Of a DNA stretch of 5,834 bases, positions 5,779-5,834 are shown piece by piece. A program made the translations under genes and the position numbers. Below the pieces are notes generated by a model. That model searched no databases. It saw only the letters and a program-made list of their open reading frames with translations, and was not told where the DNA came from. Each line of letters starts with the position of its first letter. The stretch's first letter is position 1. This stretch comes from Syntrophaceae bacterium UBA7544. Lineage in GTDB: Bacteria > Desulfobacterota > Syntrophia > Syntrophales > Smithellaceae. The stretch covers positions 1-5,834 of the forward strand of contig DLME01000227.1 of assembly GCA_002479215.1 (NCBI GenBank). The letters run 5' to 3'.

Positions 5779-5834
5779 CTACTCTTGTTTCTTTTCTCCG
5801 GTATGATCGGCATTGCCTCTTCTCGCGGGAAGAA
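5779..5834 (-). CDS. Possible C-terminal end of the gene upstream of mnmE (jag-like position)
   Basis: On the complement, a frame entering from the right edge reads LPARRGNADHTGEKKQE and stops with TAG at 5779-5781, 48 bp before mnmE. In many bacteria the gene just before mnmE is jag (R3H/KH RNA-binding protein), in the order rpmH-rnpA-yidC-jag-mnmE, and a charged tail after an R3H domain would look like this. The fragment is too short to identify by itself. A second frame (FFPREEAMPIIPEKRNKS...) stays open and stops at 5748-5750, only 17 bp from mnmE, and cannot be excluded as the real end. Confidence 0.3.
   Translation of the reverse strand, partial: LPARRGNADHTGEKKQE

Overview
The window looks like chromosomal DNA from a Gram-negative bacterium, most plausibly a Desulfobacterota/deltaproteobacterium-type organism. 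The signs are moderate GC content, a lipobox outer-envelope protein, mnmE in its usual setting, and NRDE and histone-deacetylase-family proteins of a type I associate with that group. The taxonomic guess is an inference from protein style, not a search result.

Left half, + strand (1-2252): four co-directional, closely packed genes that read as one operon. They are the C-terminal end of a Sir2-family NAD-dependent deacylase (cut by the window edge), an NRDE/TANGO2-family protein with the family's N-terminal Met-Cys, a Nudix hydrolase with a complete Nudix box, and a compact zinc-dependent histone-deacetylase-family amidohydrolase. Gaps are 27 bp, then a 68 bp overlap, then 42 bp, and the last gene has a near-perfect ribosome binding site. 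Having both unrelated classes of lysine deacylase plus a Nudix enzyme of the broad type that can cleave ADP-ribose compounds in one gene string is the most interesting point here. Sir2 makes O-acetyl-ADP-ribose, so a Nudix enzyme could clear its product. Substrates are not proven by the sequence.

Middle and right half, - strand (5834-2286): a short fragment of an upstream gene at the right edge (possibly the end of jag), then mnmE (complete tRNA modification GTPase). Next comes a lipoprotein with a CsgG-like N-terminal domain, a cysteine-bearing insert and a C-terminal TPR pair, and then a TauE/SafE-family membrane transporter. The transporter ends 33 bp from the histone-deacetylase-family gene, in a tail-to-tail arrangement with no clear terminator between them. 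A small palindromic repeat-like element lies between the lipoprotein and the transporter. A weak promoter is visible between mnmE and the lipoprotein.

No RNA gene, insertion sequence, phage gene or CRISPR array was seen. Apart from the deacylase cluster, the compact deacetylase, the long gene overlap and the cysteine-bearing lipoprotein, the window is ordinary core and housekeeping sequence.
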